This document shows positions 8,047-14,237 of a stretch of DNA of 20,457 bases, piece by piece. A model generated the notes under the pieces. That model did not search any database and was not told where the DNA came from. It worked only from the letters and a program-made list of their open reading frames with translations. The position numbers were made by a program, and so were the translations under genes. Position 1 is the stretch's first letter. Every line of letters starts with the position of its first letter. The stretch covers positions 1-20,457 of the forward strand of contig CAMOQM010000003.1 in assembly GCA_946622925.1 (NCBI GenBank), in the 5' to 3' direction. The DNA is from an uncultured Caryophanales bacterium (GTDB taxonomy: Bacteria > Bacillota_I > Bacilli_A > RFN20 > CAG-826).

Positions 8047-8250
8047 ATGTCCAGATATTGCCCAGTAACCGGTAAGGGTCCGGTCAGCGGAAATGCGCGC
8101 AGCCACTCTTTGAGGGCTACCCGCCGCCGTTGGAACGTCAATCTGCAAAAGCGCAAAGTGAAAATCGATGGCAAAACGGTCGTGATCAAAATGAGCAACC
8201 GCGCCTATCGCACTTTGAATAAGACGATCAAAGCCGCCGAAGCCGAATAA
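8047..8250 (+). CDS. rpmB: Large ribosomal subunit protein bL28
   Basis: A 67-residue basic ribosomal protein starting MSRYCPVTGKGPVSGN. The pattern of an N-terminal C-x-TGK-GP, the HS-L/RATRRRWNVNLQK block and the KRKVKIDGK tail is characteristic of bL28. Only one N-terminal CPVTG-type cysteine is visible (Cys5), with no second pair downstream, so this is a zinc-free (C-minus) type. An in-frame GTG nine bases upstream is part of the Shine-Dalgarno region and is not the start. It stands alone on the plus strand, convergent with the rpe-prkC operon, as rpmB does in Bacillus. Confidence 0.96.
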   Translation: MSRYCPVTGKGPVSGNARSHSLRATRRRWNVNLQKRKVKIDGKTVVIKMSNRAYRTLNKTIKAAEAE

Positions 8251-8266
8251 GCTTATAGGACAAATG

Positions 8267-8291
8267 AAAATGGCCAACCGGCCATTTTTTT
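8267..8291 (+). terminator. Bidirectional rho-independent terminator (rpmB / membrane protein gene)
   Basis: Stem AAAATGGCC/GGCCATTTT with loop AACC, followed by a T-run on the plus strand (TTTTTTT including part of the stem). It starts 16 bases after the rpmB stop. Because the stem is flanked by A's on the left, the minus-strand transcript of the convergent operon also ends in a hairpin followed by a T-rich run (TTTTCATTT), only eight bases after the stop at 8299. Confidence 0.85.
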
Positions 8292-8298
8292 GTGCGTT

Positions 8299-8988
8299 TT
8301 ATCCAAGGTTTCCGATTACGAACATCCCCACCATCATCGTCACGGCTTGGACTAAGCCGAAGAGGATAAGGAGCCATTCGCTAAAGGGAAGTAAGAAGGG
8401 ACGGGGACGGACATAAATCGCGGATTCGCCATCCCCCACTTTCTTTAATTGTCCCCAACTGGATAACTTCGGATTGAGGATAACCAAAGCCGACATGGCG
8501 GCGATAGCAAAGCTAGCGATGGCAAAGGCCAAAGCCACGCCACCGTAATAATCTCTTAGATCGTAGAAAGCAAAACCAATGACGACCCCGGTTAGCAAAT
8601 AAACGATCGTATAGCCGATGAAGACCAAAAGGTGACGCCGCATATTGGTAAAGCCTAAGATGGCTAAAATCGCGGTTAGTAACGCGCTTATCCCGCCGGC
8701 GATGCCGATAACGATATCGCGGCCTTGGACGAGTTGGATGGAATCCTTGACGAATAATGGGAAGGAATAACATAACCCCAAAGCAATCACGTAAAGGATT
8801 AATAGCATTATCGCGTGACGTCCATTCGCGCTTCTTATGCCAAACCCCTCAAAGGGGAATTCGGTTAGGAAATCGAAATTCTTCTTCATCCTCGCATGAT
8901 AGGAAAAAGCCATCATGGCCAAGGTGGCGACGAAAAGGAAAACCGTCACCGCGAGAAGAGAAATAAATAAAGGCATATGGGCTTGCAT
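8299..8988 (-). CDS. Uncharacterised six-helix membrane protein
   Basis: I do not recognise this 229-residue protein. It has about six hydrophobic segments, near residues 6-28, 57-78, 90-112, 118-140, 148-172 and 203-226. The loop between the first two (around 30-53, HARMKKNFDFLTEF...) is charged and likely cytosolic. The loop between helices 5 and 6 (around 174-200) is polar and contains KLSSWGQLKKVGDGESAIYVRPRP. No catalytic motif or signal peptide is apparent. Its start overlaps the rpe stop by one base (TAATG), so it is translationally coupled and is the last gene of the rlmN-prpC-prkC-rpe operon. In Bacillus the corresponding place holds thiN, to which this is unrelated. It could be a membrane partner or target of the PrkC/PrpC pair, but that is speculation from position. 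Confidence 0.75.
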   Translation of the reverse strand: MQAHMPLFISLLAVTVFLFVATLAMMAFSYHARMKKNFDFLTEFPFEGFGIRSANGRHAIMLLILYVIALGLCYSFPLFVKDSIQLVQGRDIVIGIAGGISALLTAILAILGFTNMRRHLLVFIGYTIVYLLTGVVIGFAFYDLRDYYGGVALAFAIASFAIAAMSALVILNPKLSSWGQLKKVGDGESAIYVRPRPFLLPFSEWLLILFGLVQAVTMMVGMFVIGNLG

Positions 8989-9641
8989 TAGGCTAATAAT
9001 CCCGCGACCCTAGCTTCGCGGTCCTCCTTATCTATAAGATAACTTCCGGCCACCAAAACCTCGACCCCGGCTTTTTTCACTAGCGGGGCGGTAGTTTCGT
9101 TAATACCCCCATCGACTTCGATAAGATAGTTATATCCGTTATCTTTTTTCGCTTTGGCTAAATAAGCGATTTTATCTAAGGCGCTAGGCAAAAACGATTG
9201 GCCGCCTTTCCCAGGATGGACCGACATTATCAAGAACATATCGAATCTAGAAAGGAAGGGCTTTAAAACTTCAACCTTGGTATCCGGAGAAATCGACATC
9301 CCGATCTTAACGTTATGGGAGTGGCAATATTCGATAAGCCGATCGATTTCCTTTTCATCGTTTAGGGCTTCGTAATGGAAGGTCACCGACTCAGCCCCCG
9401 CCTCAATATAACTAGGTATCGCGTGCGCGACGTCGGTAACCATCAAATGGACATCTCTAAATGGGGCGGGGAAATGGTCGCGGAAATCTTCCACCACCTC
9501 TTCGTCGAAAGAGGTATTGGGGACGAATTTGCCATCCATGATGTCAAGATGGATCCATTTGGCCCCGGCTTTAAAAAGGGCCTGCCCTTCGCTAAGCATT
9601 TTCTCTCTAGGCGCGGTTAAGATGGATGGGGCGACGATCAT
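8988..9641 (-). CDS. rpe: Ribulose-phosphate 3-epimerase
   Basis: A 217-residue TIM-barrel enzyme interconverting ribulose-5-phosphate and xylulose-5-phosphate in the pentose phosphate pathway. Motifs are all present: APSIL (residues 4-8), HLDIMDGKFVPN (32-43) with metal-binding His and catalytic Asp, HLMV near 66, MSVHPGKGGQSF (around 140-151), and VDGGIN followed by AGSYLI for the phosphate site. Length is usual. Its ATG overlaps the prkC stop by four bases (ATGA) and its own stop overlaps the start of the next gene. In Bacillus a ribosome-assembly GTPase gene, rsgA, stands between prkC and rpe; here it is missing. Confidence 0.96.
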   Translation of the reverse strand: MIVAPSILTAPREKMLSEGQALFKAGAKWIHLDIMDGKFVPNTSFDEEVVEDFRDHFPAPFRDVHLMVTDVAHAIPSYIEAGAESVTFHYEALNDEKEIDRLIEYCHSHNVKIGMSISPDTKVEVLKPFLSRFDMFLIMSVHPGKGGQSFLPSALDKIAYLAKAKKDNGYNYLIEVDGGINETTAPLVKKAGVEVLVAGSYLIDKEDREARVAGLLA

Positions 9642-10510
9642 TTAAAACCGAAGATCTTGGATAAGATCCCCCTCCGCTGCTTGAAATTGTCCTTATCCGC
9701 CATCGCCTTGACGATGTCATCGTGCATGGCTTCGGCGCTTGGATAGCGTTCATCCGCCCTCTTCCTACAAGCCGTTAGGATAATCCGGTCGATAGTCCTA
9801 GGGACGGAAGGATTAAGGCGGGAAGGCTCAGGGAAACGCTTCTTCATTTGCTTTAAGGCGACCTTATCGAGGGTCTCCCCATCAAAAGGAACGTTACCGA
9901 TTAATAATTCATAGAAGCAAATGCCCATCGCATAGATGTCGTTAGTGGGTAAAGCCGGACCGCCGGTCAAAACCTCGGGCGAGCAATAATAGATGGTCCC
10001 TTGGATGGAATCCCCGTTATTAGCTTCGCCAATGGGGGCGGCAATGCCAAAGTCGGAAATCTTAACGGTCCCATCGTTCATTAAGAAAAGGTTATCGGGT
10101 TTGATATCGCGGTGGACGATGCCATGCCGATGGATATAGCCAATCGCGGAAGTAAGCTGGAGCATGACTTCGCAAGCTTCCGATAAGGATAAGGTATAGG
10201 AGAAATTAAGCTTTTCGCGTAAAGTCTGACCTTTAATGAATTCGTTAACGATATAGGGCCGCCCTTCATAGGTTCCCCGACCAAAGACATGGACGATATT
10301 AGGATGGTTCAAAGAAGCCGCGAGGGCCGACTCGGAATTGAAACGGATGATATTTTGTTTATCGCCCATTAAAGATTCCTTCATGACCTTTAAGGAGACG
10401 ATACGCTTACCCACTAAATCGTTAGCTTCGTAAACGTCGGCCATGCCGCCGGTGGCGATACGGGAAGCGATGCGATAACGTTCGTCGATTTTGTCGCCGA
10501 TCTTAATCAT
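9638..10510 (-). CDS. prkC: Soluble PrkC-like Ser/Thr protein kinase without membrane and PASTA parts
   Basis: A 290-residue Hanks-type kinase. Subdomains are complete: ATP loop IATGGMADVY (residues 18-27), invariant Lys41 in SLKVMKE, catalytic HRDIKPDN (133-140), metal-binding DFG (153-155), GTIYYCSPE (171-179) and the structural Asp191. The PrkC family normally continues with a transmembrane helix and three or more extracellular PASTA repeats that bind peptidoglycan or muropeptides. Here the protein stops about 25 residues after the kinase domain in a basic tail (KQRRGILSKIFGFK), which may touch the membrane surface. The activation loop is poor in Thr compared with Bacillus PrkC. The start is firm: GGAGGTGATC, a near-perfect Shine-Dalgarno, is embedded in the last prpC codons. 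Overlaps prpC by eight bases. Confidence 0.9.
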   Translation of the reverse strand: MIKIGDKIDERYRIASRIATGGMADVYEANDLVGKRIVSLKVMKESLMGDKQNIIRFNSESALAASLNHPNIVHVFGRGTYEGRPYIVNEFIKGQTLREKLNFSYTLSLSEACEVMLQLTSAIGYIHRHGIVHRDIKPDNLFLMNDGTVKISDFGIAAPIGEANNGDSIQGTIYYCSPEVLTGGPALPTNDIYAMGICFYELLIGNVPFDGETLDKVALKQMKKRFPEPSRLNPSVPRTIDRIILTACRKRADERYPSAEAMHDDIVKAMADKDNFKQRRGILSKIFGFK

Positions 10511-11255
10511 GGTCGATCACCTCCCAATAGGAAATCCCGATATTGTCGCTTCCACCGTTGCCATTGGCTTCGGCGATTAGGGAAGACACCTTCATATCGG
10601 GCCGTTCGTCGGTGGATAAAACCGCCCTAATCTCAGCTTCTGAAACATTATTATATAAACCATCGGAACAACACAAGATGGCTTCGCCATGATAAGGGTG
10701 GATGGAAATATCGGGAGCCAAAGAGGGATAAACTCCCAAAGCGTTCATCAAAATATGGCGTTCGGGCGAGGTTTCTTTCTCTTGGGCGTCGATTTTCCCC
10801 GTGCGATATAAATAATCGACATAAGTCTGGTCTTCGGTTAATCTTTCCAACCTGCCATACCCATATTTATAGGCCCGGCTATCGCCGATATTGGCCACGA
10901 TCATCTTTTCGCCTTGGATATAGACGGCCACGCAGGTGGTACCCATGCCCTCATAGGCTTTGTTTTTGCTGGCTTCTTCGAAAATCAAGGAATTGGCTTC
11001 CTTTAATACCCGTCTAAGCCAAAGCCTAGTAAGTATCAAAGGGGTAGTCCGTTTTCTTTTAAAGGATTCGCTAAGTAAGTCGCAGGCGACTTTGGAAGCG
11101 TAGTCCCCTTTATTTTGTCCGCCCATGCCATCGCAGATAATCAAAAAAACGTCCCCGACGAAGTTGGTTAGGACATTGGCCCTATCTTCGTTGGATATCC
11201 TTATTTTGCCGATGTCGGTGGCGCAGGCAAATAGGCCTTTATAGTGACGGCCCAT
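10503..11255 (-). CDS. prpC: PP2C-family Ser/Thr protein phosphatase PrpC
   Basis: A 250-residue metal-dependent phosphatase that reverses phosphorylation by PrkC. Visible motifs in order: ATDIGKIRISNEDR (residues 11-24), the metal-binding CDGMGG near 42-47, VANIGDSRAY near 125, NALGVYP near 174, LCCSDGLYN near 194 and the C-terminal SDNIGI metal site. Length is typical. I place the start at the ATG whose A is the last base of the rlmN stop (TGATG), with GGGGGT upstream; a TTG three bases earlier is also open. The final codons double as the prkC ribosome binding site. Cytoplasmic and cotranscribed with the kinase. Confidence 0.93.
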   Translation of the reverse strand: MGRHYKGLFACATDIGKIRISNEDRANVLTNFVGDVFLIICDGMGGQNKGDYASKVACDLLSESFKRKRTTPLILTRLWLRRVLKEANSLIFEEASKNKAYEGMGTTCVAVYIQGEKMIVANIGDSRAYKYGYGRLERLTEDQTYVDYLYRTGKIDAQEKETSPERHILMNALGVYPSLAPDISIHPYHGEAILCCSDGLYNNVSEAEIRAVLSTDERPDMKVSSLIAEANGNGGSDNIGISYWEVIDHD

Positions 11256-12304
11256 CAAGACTTGACCCCCACTTGTTTGGAACGTAATTGACCACAGGCG
11301 GCATCGATATCCCCGCCGAATTCTTTCCTAACGGTGCAATTGATGCCGTTTTTCTTAAGATAGTCGACGAAAGCATTGACCCTAGTTTTCTCCGAGCGGC
11401 GATAAGGTTTCTCCTTAACTTCGTTATAGGGGATGAGGTTAACGTAAGCGAAGAGATTATTGTCGCGGATAAAAGAAACCAGTTGCTTAGCGCAATCTAA
11501 GGTATCGTTAAAGTCGCGGAGCATGATGTATTCGAAGGTTAAACGCCTTCCCGAATCCGCGCTATATTCCTGCAAAGCCGGGATAAGCTTAGAAAAAGGA
11601 TAGGCCTTAGCGATCGGCATGATCTGCTGACGGAGTTCGTCATTTGGGGCGTGGAGAGATAAGGCCAAATTGATTTGGATGCCTTCCTTACCATACTTTT
11701 TGATGCCATCGCAAAGCCCGCAGGTGGAAACGGTTATATGCCTGGCCCCGATTTCTAAGGCAAAGGGGTCATTGGCGATCTTAACGAAATCTAAAACATT
11801 ATCGTAGTTATCGAAAGGTTCGCCCGTTCCCATGACGTCGATATGGGTGACTTTGCGGCCCAAGGGTTCAAGCAAAGAATCCATAATTAAAACCTCGCCC
11901 ACCATTTCGGCGGTGGTGAGATTACGTTCTTTTCTTAATAATCCCGAGGCACAGAAAGCGCAGCCCATATTGCAGCCGACTTGGCTAGAAACGCAGACGG
12001 CATCGCCATAGTTATAAGGCATTAAAACGGATTCGACTTTGGCCCCATCGCCCATTTCCAAAAGGACCTTGATGGTGCCGTCATTACTTTCTTGCTTAGT
12101 GAAAATCTTAGGCAACTCCACGCAATAATCCGAATTTAAAACATTCCGGAAATCCTTGGAGACATCGGTCATGGCGTCGAAAGAGTAGACCTTCTTACCA
12201 TATATCCAACCAAACACCTGTTTGGCGCGGAATTTGGATTGACCTAGGGCCAAGAATTCCTCGGTGAGTTTAGGCAAGGTGTAACCGAGGATATTCTTTT
12301 TCAT
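11255..12304 (-). CDS. rlmN: Dual-specificity 23S rRNA/tRNA adenine-C2 methyltransferase RlmN
   Basis: A 349-residue radical-SAM enzyme that methylates C2 of A2503 in 23S rRNA and A37 in some tRNAs. The iron-sulfur cluster motif CNMGCAFC gives Cys111, Cys115 and Cys118; the conserved C-terminal cysteine is Cys337 in DAACGQLR. Other family blocks are DVMGTGEPFDNYDNV, HITVSTCGL, LALSLHAPNDELRQQIMPI and LIPYNEV. The N-terminal accessory domain with RAKQVFGWIY is present. No Shine-Dalgarno precedes the ATG, which lies six bases after the stop of the RsmB-like gene, so translation may depend on reinitiation. The position between rsmB and prpC is the classic Bacillota order. Confidence 0.96.
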   Translation of the reverse strand: MKKNILGYTLPKLTEEFLALGQSKFRAKQVFGWIYGKKVYSFDAMTDVSKDFRNVLNSDYCVELPKIFTKQESNDGTIKVLLEMGDGAKVESVLMPYNYGDAVCVSSQVGCNMGCAFCASGLLRKERNLTTAEMVGEVLIMDSLLEPLGRKVTHIDVMGTGEPFDNYDNVLDFVKIANDPFALEIGARHITVSTCGLCDGIKKYGKEGIQINLALSLHAPNDELRQQIMPIAKAYPFSKLIPALQEYSADSGRRLTFEYIMLRDFNDTLDCAKQLVSFIRDNNLFAYVNLIPYNEVKEKPYRRSEKTRVNAFVDYLKKNGINCTVRKEFGGDIDAACGQLRSKQVGVKS

Positions 12305-12310
12305 AATGTT

Positions 12311-13639
12311 TTATTTGTTTGAAGCGCTAGCGACGTTAGTCGGATTAACGCCTAAGGAAGATAGTTCGTTTAAGGGAGGGGCGATGCTAAGCTCGTTCTC
12401 CTTTTTGACCATCACGGCGAGATAAGCCGCGGTCTGATGGCCTTCGTAAGGATAATATTGATGTTGCTCAATGAGTTCGAACTCGGGATGGTTTTGTAAG
12501 AAAGCGGCCACGGTTTGGTTGCCTTCCTTCATCGAGATGGTGTAGATCAAATAGAGCAATTTGCCACCGACTTCGACATATTTGGAACAGCCTTCGAGGA
12601 CTTCTTTTTCCTTAGCGAAGATTTCATCCATCCTTTCCTTGGGGAAATTAAGGAGATAATCCGGGGCGGTCGGCACCAAATCGAAGCAAGTCGATTCGGG
12701 GACGGCGATGACTAGTTCCTGGCTGCGGCTGATGGCGGCATCCATGGAAGAAGGATCGGGGGCGGAGAAGAAATTGACGTTATGGAGTCCCTTTTCTTTG
12801 ATGGCCTTAGTGACTTCGACTTTATCATCGACGTTAGGGGTGGCTAGATTAAGGCCCACCCTGCTTCCATAGGTTTCAATTAGTTCCCGTTCGAAGCTAG
12901 AATCCTTCTCCCCATGGTAGAGCATTAACTCGCAAGGCTCACTGATGGGATAGGAATCGACGATGACTTTGGTAAGTTCCTTCTCGGAGAAGATCTTGCC
13001 TTCTTTGAAGAAATCGTTCTTGCGTAAGGCGGTCTTGCCGATGTAATTGAGGATATGGTCGGTCTTGGTGGCCTCGAATTCGCCGGTGGAAATCAAATCG
13101 GCGGGGGAAACGTCGGCTTTGACCCTGACTTGGTTAGCGGCGGGACGGCCGAATTTCTTCAAGGTCTTCAAGATCGGGAAACGCGGATAATGACGGAAGA
13201 TACGAAGCGTCCAATCTGGAATGTTATACCTTAAGGAGAGATAGAGTTGGGAAGTCCGTTTGACTTCGGTAGGAACATATTCTTCGGGATTGGAAGAACG
13301 GTCTAAGACAGGTTTAACCAAGGCGAACTTTTCCTGCCCAATCCGTTTAAGAAGTTCCTCATCGAATTCTTCCTGGGGGAAACGATGGAAATAATAATCA
13401 TTAGCCAAAGCCAAATAAACGCAGCGGAGATCGGCTTCTTCAAGTCCTTCGATGTCTTTTAGCAAATATTGGAACAATAGATGGTGACGAATTTCGCATC
13501 CGGATAGGCCCGCCACGACGTTACGATGGGGACGGATCTCCGGGTTTTTGAAAAACTTCTCCTTCAAAGCGTTAGCAAACGTGGCTTTGTTATCAAAGAC
13601 CTCGTTAAGGATTTCTAGTGAAAGGTCATACTCGATCAT
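12311..13639 (-). CDS. RsmB-like protein, predicted inactive methyltransferase
   Basis: A 442-residue protein in the exact rsmB position and of rsmB length (about 440). The N-terminal 130 residues look like the NusB-type RNA-binding domain (AGLSGCEIRHHLLFQYLLKD, 43-62). The linker YNIPDWTLRIFRHY (138-151) matches the RsmB motif that precedes the catalytic domain, followed by VRVKAD (171-176) and FFKEGKIFSEKE. The catalytic part is altered. The SAM-binding motif (usually D-x-CAAPGGKT) reads VDSYPISEPCELMLY (227-241). The PCSG motif with one catalytic Cys reads VPESTCFD (313-320). The YSTCT motif with the second catalytic Cys reads YLIYT (363-367), with Tyr366 for Cys. The surrounding frame (VEVGGKLLY, VAAFLQNHPEFEL) is well kept, so this is not a random ORF or a frameshifted gene. 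Good Shine-Dalgarno (AGGAG). Probably binds RNA without methylating it. Confidence 0.8.
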   Translation of the reverse strand: MIEYDLSLEILNEVFDNKATFANALKEKFFKNPEIRPHRNVVAGLSGCEIRHHLLFQYLLKDIEGLEEADLRCVYLALANDYYFHRFPQEEFDEELLKRIGQEKFALVKPVLDRSSNPEEYVPTEVKRTSQLYLSLRYNIPDWTLRIFRHYPRFPILKTLKKFGRPAANQVRVKADVSPADLISTGEFEATKTDHILNYIGKTALRKNDFFKEGKIFSEKELTKVIVDSYPISEPCELMLYHGEKDSSFERELIETYGSRVGLNLATPNVDDKVEVTKAIKEKGLHNVNFFSAPDPSSMDAAISRSQELVIAVPESTCFDLVPTAPDYLLNFPKERMDEIFAKEKEVLEGCSKYVEVGGKLLYLIYTISMKEGNQTVAAFLQNHPEFELIEQHQYYPYEGHQTAAYLAVMVKKENELSIAPPLNELSSLGVNPTNVASASNK

Positions 13640-13648
13640 AACTCTCTC

Positions 13649-14194
13649 CTATTTCTTATTCTTCTTGGCTTCTTCTAGCTTTTCTTCGAAGCCGGCAAAG
13701 GCATCGCCTAAGAAGATCTCTTCCTCGCCTTCTTCATCGTGATGGTGATGATGGTGATGATGTTCTTCTTCCTCGATTGTCAGATCCCCTTCCATGGATT
13801 CTGGTTCTTCGCCAAAGGAGAAGGAATATTCATCTTCCTTATTCTCGGGCATATCGAGGAATCTCGGATATTGGGGGTTAACGTAATCATGGCAATGATG
13901 GCCATGGGTATAGGTGAATTCAATATGGACGTTAATCGAGAAAAGATTAAGCGTCTTCAGCAAATAATCGGCGATTTGCTCTTCTAATGGCTCATACTTT
14001 TCCTCGGCCCTTACGATAACTAAGGTTTGCCAAGAAGTTTGCTCCACGCCTTTATGGAAGACCATGGAGGAAGGACAATAGAAAACGATGTCCTCTTCGC
14101 CCGTTTCATAGAGTTGGGCGAGGTTTGGGGTGTGTTCCCTGGAATAACGGCCGACCACGAATTGGTCCAAGCCTAAAACTGAGATGATGATCAT
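13649..14194 (-). CDS. Acidic protein with natural poly-histidine tract, function unknown
   Basis: I do not recognise this 181-residue protein. Residues 1-95 look like a folded alpha/beta domain: beta strand MIIISVLGL, a helix in PNLAQLYETG, strands around 35-65, a helix EPLEEQIADYLLKTL and a strand INVHIEFTYTH. This layout recalls small tautomerase-like proteins, but there is no N-terminal Pro and I give that little weight. After it comes HGHHCHD (97-103), then a very acidic low-complexity tail with eight consecutive histidines (145-152), flanked by EEEE and DEEGEEE, and a charged, probably helical, C-terminus ending KKNKK. The His/acid composition suggests binding or storage of nickel, zinc or another metal. 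It is nine bases before the RsmB-like gene and occupies the slot of def/fmt in Bacillus. Confidence 0.75.
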   Translation of the reverse strand: MIIISVLGLDQFVVGRYSREHTPNLAQLYETGEEDIVFYCPSSMVFHKGVEQTSWQTLVIVRAEEKYEPLEEQIADYLLKTLNLFSINVHIEFTYTHGHHCHDYVNPQYPRFLDMPENKEDEYSFSFGEEPESMEGDLTIEEEEHHHHHHHHDEEGEEEIFLGDAFAGFEEKLEEAKKNKK

Positions 14195-14203
14195 AACAAA
14201 GAA

Positions 14204-14231
14204 ATTCTACTACTTTGTGATTCTATCACAA
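14204..14231 (-). promoter_or_regulatory. Promoter with palindrome between priA and the poly-His gene
   Basis: Minus strand: TTGTGA (14226-14231) and TAGAAT (14204-14209) are 16 bases apart and fit -35 and -10 boxes; the ATG follows nine bases after the -10, so the leader would be only a few bases and has no Shine-Dalgarno. The -35 lies in a perfect inverted repeat TTGTGAT-TCT-ATCACAA (14215-14231). No T-run follows the repeat, so it is more likely an operator than the priA terminator. This promoter would drive the poly-His gene, the RsmB-like gene, rlmN and onward. Confidence 0.5.
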
Positions 14232-14237
14232 TAAAAA

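Noticed and set aside
13649..14194. Poly-His stretch as a cloning tag or vector contamination
   Set aside because: The tract is internal, uses mixed codons, is embedded in an acidic native tail, and lies in a syntenic chromosomal operon.
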